In this document: one piece after another, positions 45,615 through 55,375 of the stretch
How the letters are laid out: the number at the start of each line of letters is the position of its first letter
Position numbering within the stretch: the stretch's first letter is position 1
Assembly: GCA_902602795.1 (NCBI GenBank)
Contig: CACKSF010000004.1
Span: 1 to 55,657, forward strand
DNA: 55,657 nucleotides
From: an uncultured Fidelibacterota bacterium
Lineage (GTDB): Bacteria; Fidelibacterota; Marinisomatia; Marinisomatales; UBA1611
Direction: 5' to 3'
The notes under the pieces: model-generated
What the model was told of the DNA's origin: nothing
The model's input: only the letters and a program-made list of their open reading frames with translations
The model's database searches: none
Program-made: the position numbers and the translations under genes

Positions 45615-47216
45615 ATGGCAATAATAAAGTCTATAGTTGATAAAAACACTCAAGCCTATAAATCTAATTACAACTATAATAAAAGAATAGCATCAGAACT
45701 AGATGCCATAAAAAGTAAAATATATGAAATGGGCCCTCGCTCCAAAGTGGAGAGACATGAGTCAAAAGGTAAGCTTACTGTAAGAAAACGAATCGATTTA
45801 TTAAAAGATAAGGAAAGTTTATTTGTTGAGTTTTCTGAACTTGCAGCTTATCAAGTTTATGATGATCACATACCTGCAGCAGGTATTATTACTGGTATGA
45901 TTACAATCAGGGGTCGCTCTTGTATAGTAATCGCAAATGATGCAACTGTAAAAGGAGGATCATACTATCCCTTAACCGTAAAGAAACATTTACGTGCTCA
46001 AGAAATCGCACTAGAAAATAATCTACCATGCATTTATCTTGTAGATAGTGGAGGTGCTTTTCTCCCGAAACAAGATGAAGTATTCCCAGACCGGGATCAC
46101 TTTGGACGAATCTTTTATAACCAAGCAAGAATGAGCGCTAAAGGAATACCTCAAATTGCTGCAGTTATGGGGTCTTGTACTGCTGGAGGCGCTTATGTTC
46201 CTGCGATGAGTGATGAAGCTATCATAGTTAATAAAACAGGTACCATTTTCCTTGGTGGACCTCCTTTAGTAAAAGCTGCTATTGGTGAAGACACTACCGC
46301 AGAGGAGTTGGGAGGTGCTACATTACATACGAAATACAGCGGAGTAGCTGACCATTTTGCTGAAAATGACCAAGATGCATTAAAAAAAATAATTTCAATT
46401 ATTGATCATTTACCACTTAAATCAAACAAAATTAAATTAAATTTTTCAGAGCCAATTTATGACACAGACGATTTATTTGGTATTATTGAAAAAAGTCACC
46501 AGCGTCCAACTAATGTCCATGAAATTATAGCTCGGATTGTGGATAATTCAAATTTTGAGGAATTCAAAGCTGATTATGCAAAAACCTTAGTGACAGGTTT
46601 TTCAAAAATTGGAGGTCTACCTTTAGGTATTATTGCAAACAATGGAATTCTGTTTAGTGAAACATCTCTTAAAGGCGCACATTTTGTGGAAATATGTAAT
46701 CAAAGAAATATTCCATTATTATTTCTTCAAAACATTACTGGATTTATGGTTGGAAAGCATGCAGAAAAAAAAGGAATCGCTAAAGATGGTGCTAAAATGG
46801 TTCAAGCTGTCGCAACGGCTACAGTTCCAAAGCTTACAATAATAGTTGGTGGAAGTTTTGGAGCAGGCAACTATGCAATGTGCGGGCGAGCTTATCAACC
46901 AAGATTCCTTTGGATGTGGCCCAATGCTAGGATTTCGGTAATGGGTGGAATACAGGCTGCAGATGTACTATCCACAATTAAACTAAATCAAAATATAAAC
47001 GCTGGAAATACTATCGATAATATTGAACTTGAAAATATTAGAAAACCTATTTTAGAAAAATATGAAGCTGAAGGTCATCCTTACTATTCAAGCGCTCGTA
47101 TTTGGGATGATGGGATAATTAATCCAACTGATACAAGGAAAATTCTGATTCAAGCCTGTAAGATTCTAAAAACTAACCCAAAAGCAGTTATAAATTCACC
47201 TGTGTTTCGAATGTAA
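45615..47216 (+). CDS. mccB: Methylcrotonyl-CoA carboxylase beta subunit (carboxyltransferase)
   Basis: 533 residues. It transfers CO2 from biotin to 3-methylcrotonyl-CoA in leucine breakdown. The N-terminal crotonase-like half has [40 protein letters not shown] and [16 protein letters not shown], which distinguish MCC from propionyl-CoA carboxylase. The C-terminal half has [33 protein letters not shown]. The biotin-carrying alpha subunit is not in the window, so it must be encoded elsewhere. It lies 34 bases after ppiD and 8 bases before the DMT gene. Confidence 0.92.
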   Translation: MAIIKSIVDKNTQAYKSNYNYNKRIASELDAIKSKIYEMGPRSKVERHESKGKLTVRKRIDLLKDKESLFVEFSELAAYQVYDDHIPAAGIITGMITIRGRSCIVIANDATVKGGSYYPLTVKKHLRAQEIALENNLPCIYLVDSGGAFLPKQDEVFPDRDHFGRIFYNQARMSAKGIPQIAAVMGSCTAGGAYVPAMSDEAIIVNKTGTIFLGGPPLVKAAIGEDTTAEELGGATLHTKYSGVADHFAENDQDALKKIISIIDHLPLKSNKIKLNFSEPIYDTDDLFGIIEKSHQRPTNVHEIIARIVDNSNFEEFKADYAKTLVTGFSKIGGLPLGIIANNGILFSETSLKGAHFVEICNQRNIPLLFLQNITGFMVGKHAEKKGIAKDGAKMVQAVATATVPKLTIIVGGSFGAGNYAMCGRAYQPRFLWMWPNARISVMGGIQAADVLSTIKLNQNINAGNTIDNIELENIRKPILEKYEAEGHPYYSSARIWDDGIINPTDTRKILIQACKILKTNPKAVINSPVFRM

Positions 47217-47224
47217 TTTTAATA

Positions 47225-48097
47225 ATGGACCAAGCAAAGCAATTAAAGCTTTCTGCATTCATGGTATTTGCCATGACTACGTGGGGCTTATCTTGGACTA
47301 ATGCAAAAATTTTAGGCACTTATGCTGACCCTCCCCTAATAATGTTCTGGAGATTTACAATTGCTTCGATATGTTTTTTTTTCGTTGTAATAATCAGGGA
47401 ATCTTTAATGCTGCCCACAAGAGTCATACCAATAATAATTTTAAACTCGATTTTCATGGTACTCTATAATTTTTTCTATTTCAAAGGGACTCAAATAGGT
47501 TTAGCTGGAACTGGAGGTGTACTGGTCACAACTTTGAATCCAATATTAACGTCAATTTTTTCAAGCCTATTTAACTACGATACTCTTCCTAGAAAAGATC
47601 GTGTTGGTCTTTTTATTGGACTGGTAGCGGGTAGTATAATATTAAGAATTTGGGAACTAAACTTTTTTATTTTTTATAATTCCGGGAACTTATTTTTTAT
47701 TCTAGCATCTCTTTCATGGGCGGCGGTAACAATTACTACATCTAAATCAAAAGAAAAAATATCATTTTCATCTTATAGCTTCTGGACATTCTTGTTTTCT
47801 GCATTTATTAGTCTACCCTATGTACAGTATAGTAATTTGTTTTCGATAACTGAATTTGACTTAATATTTTGGATCAACTTAATTATCCTATCTGTATTTG
47901 CAATGGCTTTTGGAACATCAATATATTTTTATGCATCAACTAGGCTAGGCCCTAAAAAAGCAAGTTCGTATATTTTTCTAGTACCCTTTACTGCAATTTT
48001 ATTTGCTATATATTTTTTAGATGAGCCATTTCAGCTATCTACTATTCTGGGAGGAGGACTAGGAGTCCTATCTGTATATTTAATTAATATTAAATAA
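47225..48097 (+). CDS. DMT-superfamily (EamA) transporter
   Basis: 290 residues with ten predicted helices arranged as two EamA repeats: TTWGLSWTNAKILGTYADPPLIMFWRF at the start of the first, and LSWAAVTITTSKSKEKI then GTSIYFYASTRLGPKKASSYIFLVPFTAILFAIYFLDEP in the second. These inner-membrane carriers mostly export amino acids or other metabolites. The substrate is unknown here. Given the 8-base gap to mccB, a link to branched-chain metabolism is possible but unproven. It converges with the thioesterase gene. Confidence 0.87.
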   Translation: MDQAKQLKLSAFMVFAMTTWGLSWTNAKILGTYADPPLIMFWRFTIASICFFFVVIIRESLMLPTRVIPIIILNSIFMVLYNFFYFKGTQIGLAGTGGVLVTTLNPILTSIFSSLFNYDTLPRKDRVGLFIGLVAGSIILRIWELNFFIFYNSGNLFFILASLSWAAVTITTSKSKEKISFSSYSFWTFLFSAFISLPYVQYSNLFSITEFDLIFWINLIILSVFAMAFGTSIYFYASTRLGPKKASSYIFLVPFTAILFAIYFLDEPFQLSTILGGGLGVLSVYLINIK

Positions 48098-48139
48098 TAT
48101 TTTAATTGAAATTCTAATTATTGGAAAAAGAAAAACTAT

Positions 48140-48550
48140 CTAATTCTTAAAGTATTTTTGTAAGTATTCCAAAATACTTTTTGGAGGCTTTATTGGATTA
48201 CCTGAACTATTTACAAATGCATGAATAGTGTACCCTGTGGCTAACAAGTCATTTGTTTCTTTTAAAACGGCCCTATACGAGACTTTCAGTGTAGAACGAG
48301 GACTTTTGTTTATTGAAGATCTAATTAAGATAACATCTTCAAACTTTGTTCCTTTTTTAAAATCACAATGGCTAGAAATTACAGGAAGTGTAATTCCTTC
48401 TTGTTCCACACTACTTATTTGGAGTCCTATAGATGCGAATAGTTCTGTTCTGGATTCTTCAAAATATTCAAAATAACGTGAGTAATAAACAATACCCATT
48501 TTATCAATATCTCTATAATACACTTTAATGGGATGAAGATGCTTTATCAA
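48140..48550 (-). CDS. Acyl-CoA thioesterase, YbgC/FadM-like hot-dog fold
   Basis: 136 residues, single hot-dog domain. VYYRDIDKMGIVYYSRYFEYFEESRTEL carries the catalytic Asp (YRDIDKMG) and the helix that packs on the sheet. It hydrolyses acyl-CoA or acyl-ACP thioesters in the cytoplasm. Its start overlaps the end of accA by four bases, tying it to fatty-acid synthesis. It is the last gene of the long minus-strand run that begins beyond the right edge of the window. Confidence 0.88.
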   Translation of the reverse strand: MIKHLHPIKVYYRDIDKMGIVYYSRYFEYFEESRTELFASIGLQISSVEQEGITLPVISSHCDFKKGTKFEDVILIRSSINKSPRSTLKVSYRAVLKETNDLLATGYTIHAFVNSSGNPIKPPKSILEYLQKYFKN

Positions 48551-49509
48551 TCTATTTCTTCAAAATAACTTAGTTTATCATACCGCTGTATTCTTTTTTC
48601 AAGAAATTTTTCTGAATCAATCGATGATAAAGAATCTAGATGGGTTAATAATGCACCCTTAAGCAAAATAGCAGAAGATTCAAAATCTCTTTGTGCTCCT
48701 CCATTTGGTTCATCAATTATTTCATCGCAAATTCCCATTTCAGCTAGATCAGATGGGATAGGTTTAAGAGCTTCTGCAGCATCCTCCGCACGGTTTGCGT
48801 CTCTAAAAAGTATCGATGCACACCCTTCTGGACTAATTACTGAATACCAAGTGTTTTCCATCATGATCATTACATCACATACTCCAATTCCCAATGCACC
48901 TCCACTCGCCCCTTCACCAATTACTACACTTATAATCGGGACCGATAGCCCTGCCATATGGAATAAATTATTAGCGATTGCCTGTCCTTGGCCTCTTTCT
49001 TCAGCACCTATGCCTGGGTAGGCTCCAATTGTATCCATTAGAGTTATAACAGGAAGACTAAACTTTTCTGCTAGCTTCATTATTCTTAAAGCCTTCCTAT
49101 AACCTTCTGGTCTCATCATCCCAAAGTTTCTAAAAAGATTTTCTTTTGTATTTTTACCCTTTTGCTGACCAATCCAAACTACTTTATAATCACCAAAAGA
49201 CCCGACACCAGATATAACTGCAGGGTCATCGCCAAAGTGTCGATCACCATGTAATTCTATAAAATCACTAGAAAAATATTTTATATAATCTAAAGAATAC
49301 GGTCGTTTAGGATGACGAGCAAGTTGAACACGCTGCCAACGCGTTAAATTGGAGTAAATATTTTCCATCAAAACCTTTCTTTCTAATTTTTTTGCAGCAA
49401 GAGAATGTATTTCCTCTTTAGAAATATTACTGCCTCTAGATTCAAGCGATTGAATGATATCATCAAGAGGCTTTAACGATTTTTCAAAATCTAAATAAAA
49501 ATATGGCAT
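48547..49509 (-). CDS. accA: Acetyl-CoA carboxylase carboxyltransferase subunit alpha
   Basis: 320 residues. With AccD it transfers carboxyl from biotin to acetyl-CoA, the first step of fatty-acid synthesis. Family motifs run through the whole chain: ARHPKRPYSLDYIKYFSSDFIELHGDR, WIGQQKGKNTKENLFRNFGMMRPEGYRKALR, DTIGAYPGIGAEERGQGQAIA, and GEGASGGALGIGVCD with SVISPEGCASILF. It is complete and of normal size. The accD gene is not in the window. It is placed between the thioesterase (4-base overlap) and the WecA-like gene (5-base gap). Confidence 0.96.
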   Translation of the reverse strand: MPYFYLDFEKSLKPLDDIIQSLESRGSNISKEEIHSLAAKKLERKVLMENIYSNLTRWQRVQLARHPKRPYSLDYIKYFSSDFIELHGDRHFGDDPAVISGVGSFGDYKVVWIGQQKGKNTKENLFRNFGMMRPEGYRKALRIMKLAEKFSLPVITLMDTIGAYPGIGAEERGQGQAIANNLFHMAGLSVPIISVVIGEGASGGALGIGVCDVMIMMENTWYSVISPEGCASILFRDANRAEDAAEALKPIPSDLAEMGICDEIIDEPNGGAQRDFESSAILLKGALLTHLDSLSSIDSEKFLEKRIQRYDKLSYFEEID

Positions 49510-49514
49510 GACAA

Positions 49515-50564
49515 TTAGTAATAATTCTTATCTAATTTATTTAACAAGAATAACCCAAAAAACAATGTAAGAATAAAAATAAGATTAGCATAAATTGAGT
49601 TTAAATTTAAACATAAATATCCTATCATACTCACAGCTAAAGACACTCCATGCATTAATAGCACAGCATGCTGTATAGGAAAACCCATTTGTTCTAGCCT
49701 ATGAAAAGTATGGTCGCGGGAAGCTTGATATATATTTTTTTTTCTTCTTATTCTTGAAATAATAACTAACAAAAGATCAAATAATGGTACGTAGAAAAAT
49801 AAAACGGGAACAAACCATGTTGAGGACTGATTGCCGGTAATAGGGTCAAAAATTATAGCAATAGAACCAAGAAAAAACCCAAGTGATTGAGCCCCTGAGT
49901 CTCCTAAAAATAATCTTGCAGGGTGAGCATTAAAAAAATAAAGGCCGATACAAGCGCCCAATAAAATTGAACAAAAATTTAGAATAATAACCTGCCCAGA
50001 TATAATTGAAATAAATAAAAAGAAAACAATAGACAATCCGCTCAACCCAACAGCCAAGCCATCAATACTATCAATAAAATTGAAGGCATTTGTTAATGTT
50101 GTAATCCAGAAAACTGTAAATAATAGATTAAGCCATAGATCTAATTCTGATTCTGTATGAAAAAAAAATTCAGGGGAACTAAAAAAACTAACTTGTATTC
50201 CAAAATAAATTAAGATTACAGATGCTAGTATTTGCCCAATAAACTTCTTTAATGGAGATAAGTTTAGAAAATCATCTAATAAACCAAAAATTGAAATAAC
50301 TATTCCAGATAACACAATTCCCAATATTTTCGTGTCTTTCCATAGACCAGTTAATAAAACCATTATTATTAGTAAATCAATTAAAACAATTCCGCCAGTT
50401 AAAGGAATTGGGTTTGGATGACTTTTATGTTCTGCACTTCCAGGTATATCCATCAACCCGATTGCTGGAGCAATCTTGATGCTAAACCAGCTGAGTAAAA
50501 TAGATAGTAATGAACTAGCTAAAATTAGCATCAAAGCATGATCAAGATATATATCCTCCGTCAT
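49515..50564 (-). CDS. WecA/TagO-type undecaprenyl-phosphate sugar-1-phosphate transferase
   Basis: 349 residues, about 11 helices. It starts a lipid-linked glycan by moving GlcNAc-1-P (or a similar sugar) onto undecaprenyl phosphate at the inner membrane. Motifs: HKSHPNPIPLTGG, the metal site GLLDDFLNLSPLKKFIGQ, NAFNFIDSIDGLAVGLS, ARLFLGDSGAQSLGFFLG, and the HIHH-like RDHTFHRLEQMG. The last places it with WecA and not MraY. Its start follows the stop of the GT2 gene with no gap. Confidence 0.9.
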   Translation of the reverse strand: MTEDIYLDHALMLILASSLLSILLSWFSIKIAPAIGLMDIPGSAEHKSHPNPIPLTGGIVLIDLLIIMVLLTGLWKDTKILGIVLSGIVISIFGLLDDFLNLSPLKKFIGQILASVILIYFGIQVSFFSSPEFFFHTESELDLWLNLLFTVFWITTLTNAFNFIDSIDGLAVGLSGLSIVFFLFISIISGQVIILNFCSILLGACIGLYFFNAHPARLFLGDSGAQSLGFFLGSIAIIFDPITGNQSSTWFVPVLFFYVPLFDLLLVIISRIRRKKNIYQASRDHTFHRLEQMGFPIQHAVLLMHGVSLAVSMIGYLCLNLNSIYANLIFILTLFFGLFLLNKLDKNYY

Positions 50565-51428
50565 TTATCTACGAACCAAAAGGAATATTTCAGAAATAAT
50601 CAACTTACCAATCATGATAACCGAATACATAATGTTAAAAAAAATTCCATAATCCTTACTAAAGTGTTTAAAGTAATAAATCATATATGACCTATGCCAT
50701 TCAAAAGTAGATTTAAAAGGTACTGAATTCGATCCTCCATGTCCTCCTTTATGGATAACCACTGCTTCAGGATTGTAATAAACTTTCCATCCACTATTTA
50801 TAGCTCTAAGACAATAGTCAGAGTCCTCCTGATAAGCAAAGTACTTTTCATCAAAATAACCAATTTCATCAATCAATTTCTGATCAATTAACATACACGA
50901 TCCTGACACACCAGAGACCTCATTTATATCTCTTATATTTAAATGATTAAGATGATATCCTGTGAAAATCTCATTTCCAGGAAATAACTTTGCTATTCCT
51001 AAAAAGTAACTAAAAACCGCAAGAGGTCGAGCAACTCCTCTTCTACACGACCATTGAAAGGAGCCATCTTCATTCAAAACTAAAGGTCCTACAATACCTA
51101 CTCCATCAGTTTTTTTCATGAAAGATACTAATGTTACAATCGACTGCGGCATTAGTCTCGAATCAGGATTTAAAATTAGTTTATATCTTCCCACTCCTAT
51201 TTTCATGGCTTTATTAATTTCTGATGTATACCCCTGATTTCGAAGATTTGTAATTAAACGAACATTACTAAAATTTTTTCTAATGAAATTTTGTGAACCA
51301 TCTTTTGAAAAATTATCGACTACTATTACTTCATAGGATAATGGCAAAATTCCAGATTTTAAAGATTTTAGACATTTATCAAGTTGTTTTATTGAATTTA
51401 AGTTTACGATGCATATTGAAATATCCAT
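50565..51428 (-). CDS. Glycosyltransferase family 2 (rhamnosyltransferase-like)
   Basis: 287 residues from the ATG at 51428, eight bases after the upstream gene. An earlier in-frame start at 51539 lies inside that gene and is rejected. The GT-A fold has SICIVNLNSIKQLDKCLKSL, EVIVVDNFSKDGS, the metal-binding NPDSRL (DxD-like), GVSGSCMLIDQ and YFDEKYFAYQEDSDYCLRA, the last typical of rhamnosyl/dTDP-sugar transferases. A C-terminal hydrophobic segment may tie it to the membrane. It probably extends the glycan started by the WecA-like enzyme, perhaps with rhamnose. Confidence 0.88.
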   Translation of the reverse strand: MDISICIVNLNSIKQLDKCLKSLKSGILPLSYEVIVVDNFSKDGSQNFIRKNFSNVRLITNLRNQGYTSEINKAMKIGVGRYKLILNPDSRLMPQSIVTLVSFMKKTDGVGIVGPLVLNEDGSFQWSCRRGVARPLAVFSYFLGIAKLFPGNEIFTGYHLNHLNIRDINEVSGVSGSCMLIDQKLIDEIGYFDEKYFAYQEDSDYCLRAINSGWKVYYNPEAVVIHKGGHGGSNSVPFKSTFEWHRSYMIYYFKHFSKDYGIFFNIMYSVIMIGKLIISEIFLLVRR

Positions 51429-51435
51429 TATGAGG

Positions 51436-52149
51436 CTATACCCATTTGAATATTTTCCATAAACGAAGCCTCCAAACCATAAAAATTGCTTCATAAACAA
51501 TGTTTTTAGACATTTTGGATTCTCCAACTGTCCTATCAAAAAAAATAATTGACTCTTCTTTTATCTTAGCTCCCAGTCTCCAAGAACGAAAATTCATTTC
51601 AATTTGGAAAGAGTAACCCTGAGATTGGACTTTCGATAACGAAATTTTTTTTAGTAAAGAAATTCTCCATGCTTTAAAACCACCCGTACTGTCAATTATT
51701 GGTATCCCAGTTATTAATCTTGAATATAAATTTGCGCCATAGCTTAACAGAAGCCTTCTAATTGGCCAATTAACAACACTGACCCCTTCGATATATCTAC
51801 TCCCAATTACCAAGTCATAATTTTTTAAATGATCCACAAGTTTTATAACATCTTTCGGATCATGAGATAAATCTGCATCCATTTGTACCACAAAGTGATA
51901 ATCATTTGTTACAGCCCATGAGAATCCCTCAATGTAAGCGGTCCCCAGGCCTTGCTTATTTGGTCTATTTTTTAAAAACAGGTTGGGGAATATTTTTTGA
52001 AGATTCGACACTTCTAAGCTAGTTTTGTCAGGAGAATTATCGTCTATTATCAACAAATGAGCTTCAGGATTATGCTTAAAAACTGTTTTAATAAAAGATT
52101 TTATATTCTTTTTTTCATTGTATGTTGGTGTTATTATTAAAGTTTTCAT
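51436..52149 (-). CDS. Polyprenol-phosphate mannosyltransferase (DPM1-like GT2)
   Basis: 237 residues. It shows the short dolichol-phosphate-mannose-synthase layout without a membrane domain: IITPTYNEKKNIKSFI, LLIIDDNSPDKTS, NRPNKQGLGTAYIEGFSWA, the metal site VQMDADLSHDP, and GSRYIEGVSVVNWPIRRLLLSYGANLYSR. The acceptor is probably undecaprenyl phosphate. The sugar donor (GDP-Man, UDP-Glc or another) is not certain. It starts one base before the rmlD gene ends its run, in the tight envelope-glycan operon. Confidence 0.88.
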   Translation of the reverse strand: MKTLIITPTYNEKKNIKSFIKTVFKHNPEAHLLIIDDNSPDKTSLEVSNLQKIFPNLFLKNRPNKQGLGTAYIEGFSWAVTNDYHFVVQMDADLSHDPKDVIKLVDHLKNYDLVIGSRYIEGVSVVNWPIRRLLLSYGANLYSRLITGIPIIDSTGGFKAWRISLLKKISLSKVQSQGYSFQIEMNFRSWRLGAKIKEESIIFFDRTVGESKMSKNIVYEAIFMVWRLRLWKIFKWV

Positions 52150-52150
52150 A

Positions 52151-53008
52151 TTACTTTGGTAATATTTGATTTAAGCATTCATTTATAGATGGTTGTTGAA
52201 TATCCAATATCTTAGCAATCCTTTCTGATAATAAGCCTGATTTTAAAGGTCTTGGAGCAATCTGTCCCAATTCTTCGGTGGATTTTGGATGAATTAACTC
52301 CATTTTAAGATTATAATGTTTTGCTATCATCTTAGCAAATTTATATCTACTCACAAATTCAGCATCTCCCCAATGATATATTCCACTGATTTCTTTATCA
52401 ACGCAGAGACCAATAATTTTAGCCATTGATTGAGTCCAAGTAGGGTTATTTATCTGGTCATCAACAACATTAATGGGAATTTTCTCCTTTAAGGATTTTA
52501 CTACCCAATTAAGAAAGCTAGCTCGACTATTTAAACAGTTATCATATAATACATTTCCCCTTATAATAAGATTGTCAGGATTATGAGATTTAATAATTTT
52601 TTCTGCCTCTAGTTTTGTTTTGCCATAAACTGATAAAGGAGAGGTTTCATCTTCTTCGACATAGGGTCCATTCTTACCATCAAATACATAATCTGTTGAT
52701 AACTGAATAATCTTTCCTTTAAATGTATCACAAATATTTCTTACACCATTAGTATTGATTTCTCTTGCTAATTTAGAATTTTTTTCACAAAAATCGACAT
52801 TAGTCATGGCCGCAAGATTTATTAAAATATCCGGATCGTGTAAACTAATTAATCCTTTTAAATTAATTCTATCACATATATCAAGATAAAAACCGTTTCC
52901 TTTGAAAGGAATATTTCTTCCAGTCCAAAAGATTTCTATATTCGAATTTAAAGTATTAAAAAGAGACCTACCTAGTTGGCCATACGAACCAGTGACTAAT
53001 ATTTTCAT
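52151..53008 (-). CDS. rfbD: dTDP-4-dehydrorhamnose reductase
   Basis: 285 residues. The last step of dTDP-L-rhamnose synthesis. The Rossmann loop is VTGSYGQLGRSL (5-16). LINLAAMTNVDFCEKN, LSTDYVFDGKNGPYVEEDETSPLSVYGKTKLEAE (with catalytic Thr/Asp/Tyr/Lys) and RGNVLY follow. It supplies the donor for a rhamnosyltransferase such as its operon neighbour at 50565. rfbA, rfbB and rfbC are not in the window. Gaps to its neighbours are 1 and 2 bases or little more. Confidence 0.9.
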   Translation of the reverse strand: MKILVTGSYGQLGRSLFNTLNSNIEIFWTGRNIPFKGNGFYLDICDRINLKGLISLHDPDILINLAAMTNVDFCEKNSKLAREINTNGVRNICDTFKGKIIQLSTDYVFDGKNGPYVEEDETSPLSVYGKTKLEAEKIIKSHNPDNLIIRGNVLYDNCLNSRASFLNWVVKSLKEKIPINVVDDQINNPTWTQSMAKIIGLCVDKEISGIYHWGDAEFVSRYKFAKMIAKHYNLKMELIHPKSTEELGQIAPRPLKSGLLSERIAKILDIQQPSINECLNQILPK

Positions 53009-53010
53009 CT

Positions 53011-54021
53011 CTAATAAGTTTTAAATGTTTTAAGTATCATATCAGCTTGTCTAAAAAAAATTGATTTAAAATTTCCTGGATGGAAGATTAAATAATTTAA
53101 GTGATAAGTTAAATCTTTTTTCTTGTCATAAAAAACATAAGAACGAAATGGTCCCCCTTTTGATTCTAAAAGGTCAGAAGTCTCCCAAATTCCTGTTGCC
53201 CTCCAAGCTGTAAAATTATTTTTATCAGCATTTTTTAGATCGAAATTATAATGACTAAATTGAATCGATTTATAATTATTTTTAGGCCACTCCCAAAGGT
53301 GTTTACCAACTGCCAATTCAGTATCGGCTATATTCCCTTTACTCCAACCAATTCCAATCCATTGGTAAGGCATCTCTTTACCAAGCCAAACAAAATTAGA
53401 ACTTGGAACCTTTTTTACAATATCCCATCCCCATGGTAAATCTAAACTCCATCCAAATTCGGCACGCAAGGAGTCTCTTAAAGTATTAATACTATTTTGA
53501 TTGAATAAAAATCTACTTTGTCTAACCAAGAATTGTTCATTGAAGTTTCTTTTTATATAATTCTTTTTCTTATCAGCAAATTCTATAAGATGTTGATAAG
53601 AATTTGCATTTATAACCATAAATAATTGATGATTTGCATGCACATCTTTTGCAAGTAAAATTGGATCATCCGACAACATATTTTTTCTCTGTTTAACTGG
53701 TAGGACATTATTAATTAATTTTAAACCAGTATTCGCAGAATCGCGATCGATAGCCGCAATAACAACATGCGTTTGTTTTTTTAATTTAGTGTACGATTCA
53801 GGACTGGAAAATTTTAAAACATAAAAGGGCTCTGGCTCTGGAGTATATAAGCTGTCGTCAAAAATCAATTTAAGAAATTTTTTAACATTATCTTTATCAA
53901 CATCCGAGCAAATTACTCTTATCTCGTTGTCAGCTCCAATAGCATCCCTTTTACTTTCACATCCAAGAATGATAAAAATTAAAGATAAAAAAATTATACT
54001 TTCTTTTTTTTGAATATACAT
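53011..54021 (-). CDS. DUF4837 lipoprotein
   Basis: 336 residues from the ATG at 54021. A TTG two codons earlier (54027) is possible. The lipobox in FIILGC-ES makes it an exported lipoprotein. Family features are the N-terminal IRVICSDVD, DRDSANTGLKLINNVLP, SLRAEFGWSLDLPWGWDIVKK and WRATGIWETSDLLESKGGPFRSYVFYD. The function of DUF4837 is not known. It occurs mainly in Bacteroidota and relatives, which supports the taxonomic placement. Its position between a BamA-like barrel and rfbD suggests an envelope role. Confidence 0.82.
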   Translation of the reverse strand: MYIQKKESIIFLSLIFIILGCESKRDAIGADNEIRVICSDVDKDNVKKFLKLIFDDSLYTPEPEPFYVLKFSSPESYTKLKKQTHVVIAAIDRDSANTGLKLINNVLPVKQRKNMLSDDPILLAKDVHANHQLFMVINANSYQHLIEFADKKKNYIKRNFNEQFLVRQSRFLFNQNSINTLRDSLRAEFGWSLDLPWGWDIVKKVPSSNFVWLGKEMPYQWIGIGWSKGNIADTELAVGKHLWEWPKNNYKSIQFSHYNFDLKNADKNNFTAWRATGIWETSDLLESKGGPFRSYVFYDKKKDLTYHLNYLIFHPGNFKSIFFRQADMILKTFKTY

Positions 54022-54043
54022 ATTCAACAGTTATTATATAATT

Positions 54044-55375
54044 TTATAACCTTGCAGACCATTTAAAATGAATTTTTCCATTTTCCCATTCACGCGAATT
54101 CAAAGAATAATCAATACTAAAAATAGTTTTGTCGTTAACATTTTTTATACCAAATCCATAACCATATAAGTACTCTTTAAAATTAGTAACCTTATCTAGA
54201 CCTAAATCTATAAATGATTTTATTTGCAATGTCCTCTTTTGGTGCTGGATAAATTCTAAGGTAAAAATATAAAATTGAGATTTCAAGAGAGACTCCTCAT
54301 TCACCCCTCTTAAAGATGAAGAGCCTCCCAGTTTAAAATATCTAGACTTTGGGACATTTCCATTTAAATAATTAATATTATGAGATACTGTTTGGACTTT
54401 AGTATATATATTCCCTAATGTGTGGAAAAAGAGCTGATATTCTAAATTTGTTTTAAAGTATATTTTTTTTTTATCTACACCCCCATCAACCATCAATTTG
54501 AAATATTTCCCTGAGGAAGGAAGTAACCTATCATTCCTTGTGTCAAAATTTGAATTAAGAGCAATAGCAAGATAATCTCCATTTACATACCCAGATTCTT
54601 TCCCAGATTTTGTTGCTAAAATTTTTCCCCTCAAATATCCTACTTTGAAATTATTTAAAATCGGTAAAAAAGTATGTAGCATTATCTTTTTTTCACTTTT
54701 TGTGAAAAAGCTATTGTAATTCTCAAAATCATATTGGAAAAAAGAACCAATTTTAGTGCCTAAAATATGAGGATAGAAAGTTCTTAATTTTATTACTTGT
54801 GATATATTTTTATTTTTTTTCCAAAAGATTTTAAGCTGTTCAGCATTGCCAGAAAGATTTTCAATATCTAAATCTAGCTCGCCTATAAAATCAAGCTGAT
54901 TATTTATTTTACTTAAACCGAAAGAGCCAGTTAAAAAGCTATTGAATTCTGTTTCTATAAATAGCAATGCAGCTAAGTTTTGTTCTCCAAACAATCTGTA
55001 CTTAAAATATGGCATTTCATTAATAAAATAATATTTTTCTGACAAATCTTGACTTATAATAGAATATTGGGTTCCTATAAAAATATTTTCGAAAGGTTGT
55101 AAAATCTGTTTAATAAAGTTATCACTGAAATGATTATCACAAACCAGTATTAGTGAGTCAGCAACCTTACCAGAATCCTTAATTTCATAGCTGGAGATAT
55201 TATTTTGAATATCATATGATTTTAGATGATATTCTAAACTAATAGAGTTTTGTTCCTTTAATAGTGAATCTAAGGTTAATTCTATTTGAGCGGAGTCGAG
55301 CGTTTTAATCTTTATTTCATCTTTTTGAGAAAATAAAGGAATACAAACTAGAAAAATAAATCTAAAAATATGCAC
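54044..55375 (-). CDS. BamA/Omp85-like outer-membrane barrel protein
   Basis: 443 residues with a short signal ending IPLFS-Q and a GTG start at 55373-55375. The C-terminal about 300 residues form the barrel: LNSNFDTRNDRLLPSSGKYFKLMVD, the family hallmark YFKLGGSSSLRGVNEES (R-G in the lid loop), and FSIDYSLNSREW ... IHFKWSARL. The N-terminal part is shorter than a full set of POTRA domains, with room for about one. It is probably a TamA/FplA-like surface-antigen protein and not the essential BamA itself. Its start overlaps the end of the upstream gene by 14 bases. Confidence 0.8.
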   Translation of the reverse strand: MHIFRFIFLVCIPLFSQKDEIKIKTLDSAQIELTLDSLLKEQNSISLEYHLKSYDIQNNISSYEIKDSGKVADSLILVCDNHFSDNFIKQILQPFENIFIGTQYSIISQDLSEKYYFINEMPYFKYRLFGEQNLAALLFIETEFNSFLTGSFGLSKINNQLDFIGELDLDIENLSGNAEQLKIFWKKNKNISQVIKLRTFYPHILGTKIGSFFQYDFENYNSFFTKSEKKIMLHTFLPILNNFKVGYLRGKILATKSGKESGYVNGDYLAIALNSNFDTRNDRLLPSSGKYFKLMVDGGVDKKKIYFKTNLEYQLFFHTLGNIYTKVQTVSHNINYLNGNVPKSRYFKLGGSSSLRGVNEESLLKSQFYIFTLEFIQHQKRTLQIKSFIDLGLDKVTNFKEYLYGYGFGIKNVNDKTIFSIDYSLNSREWENGKIHFKWSARL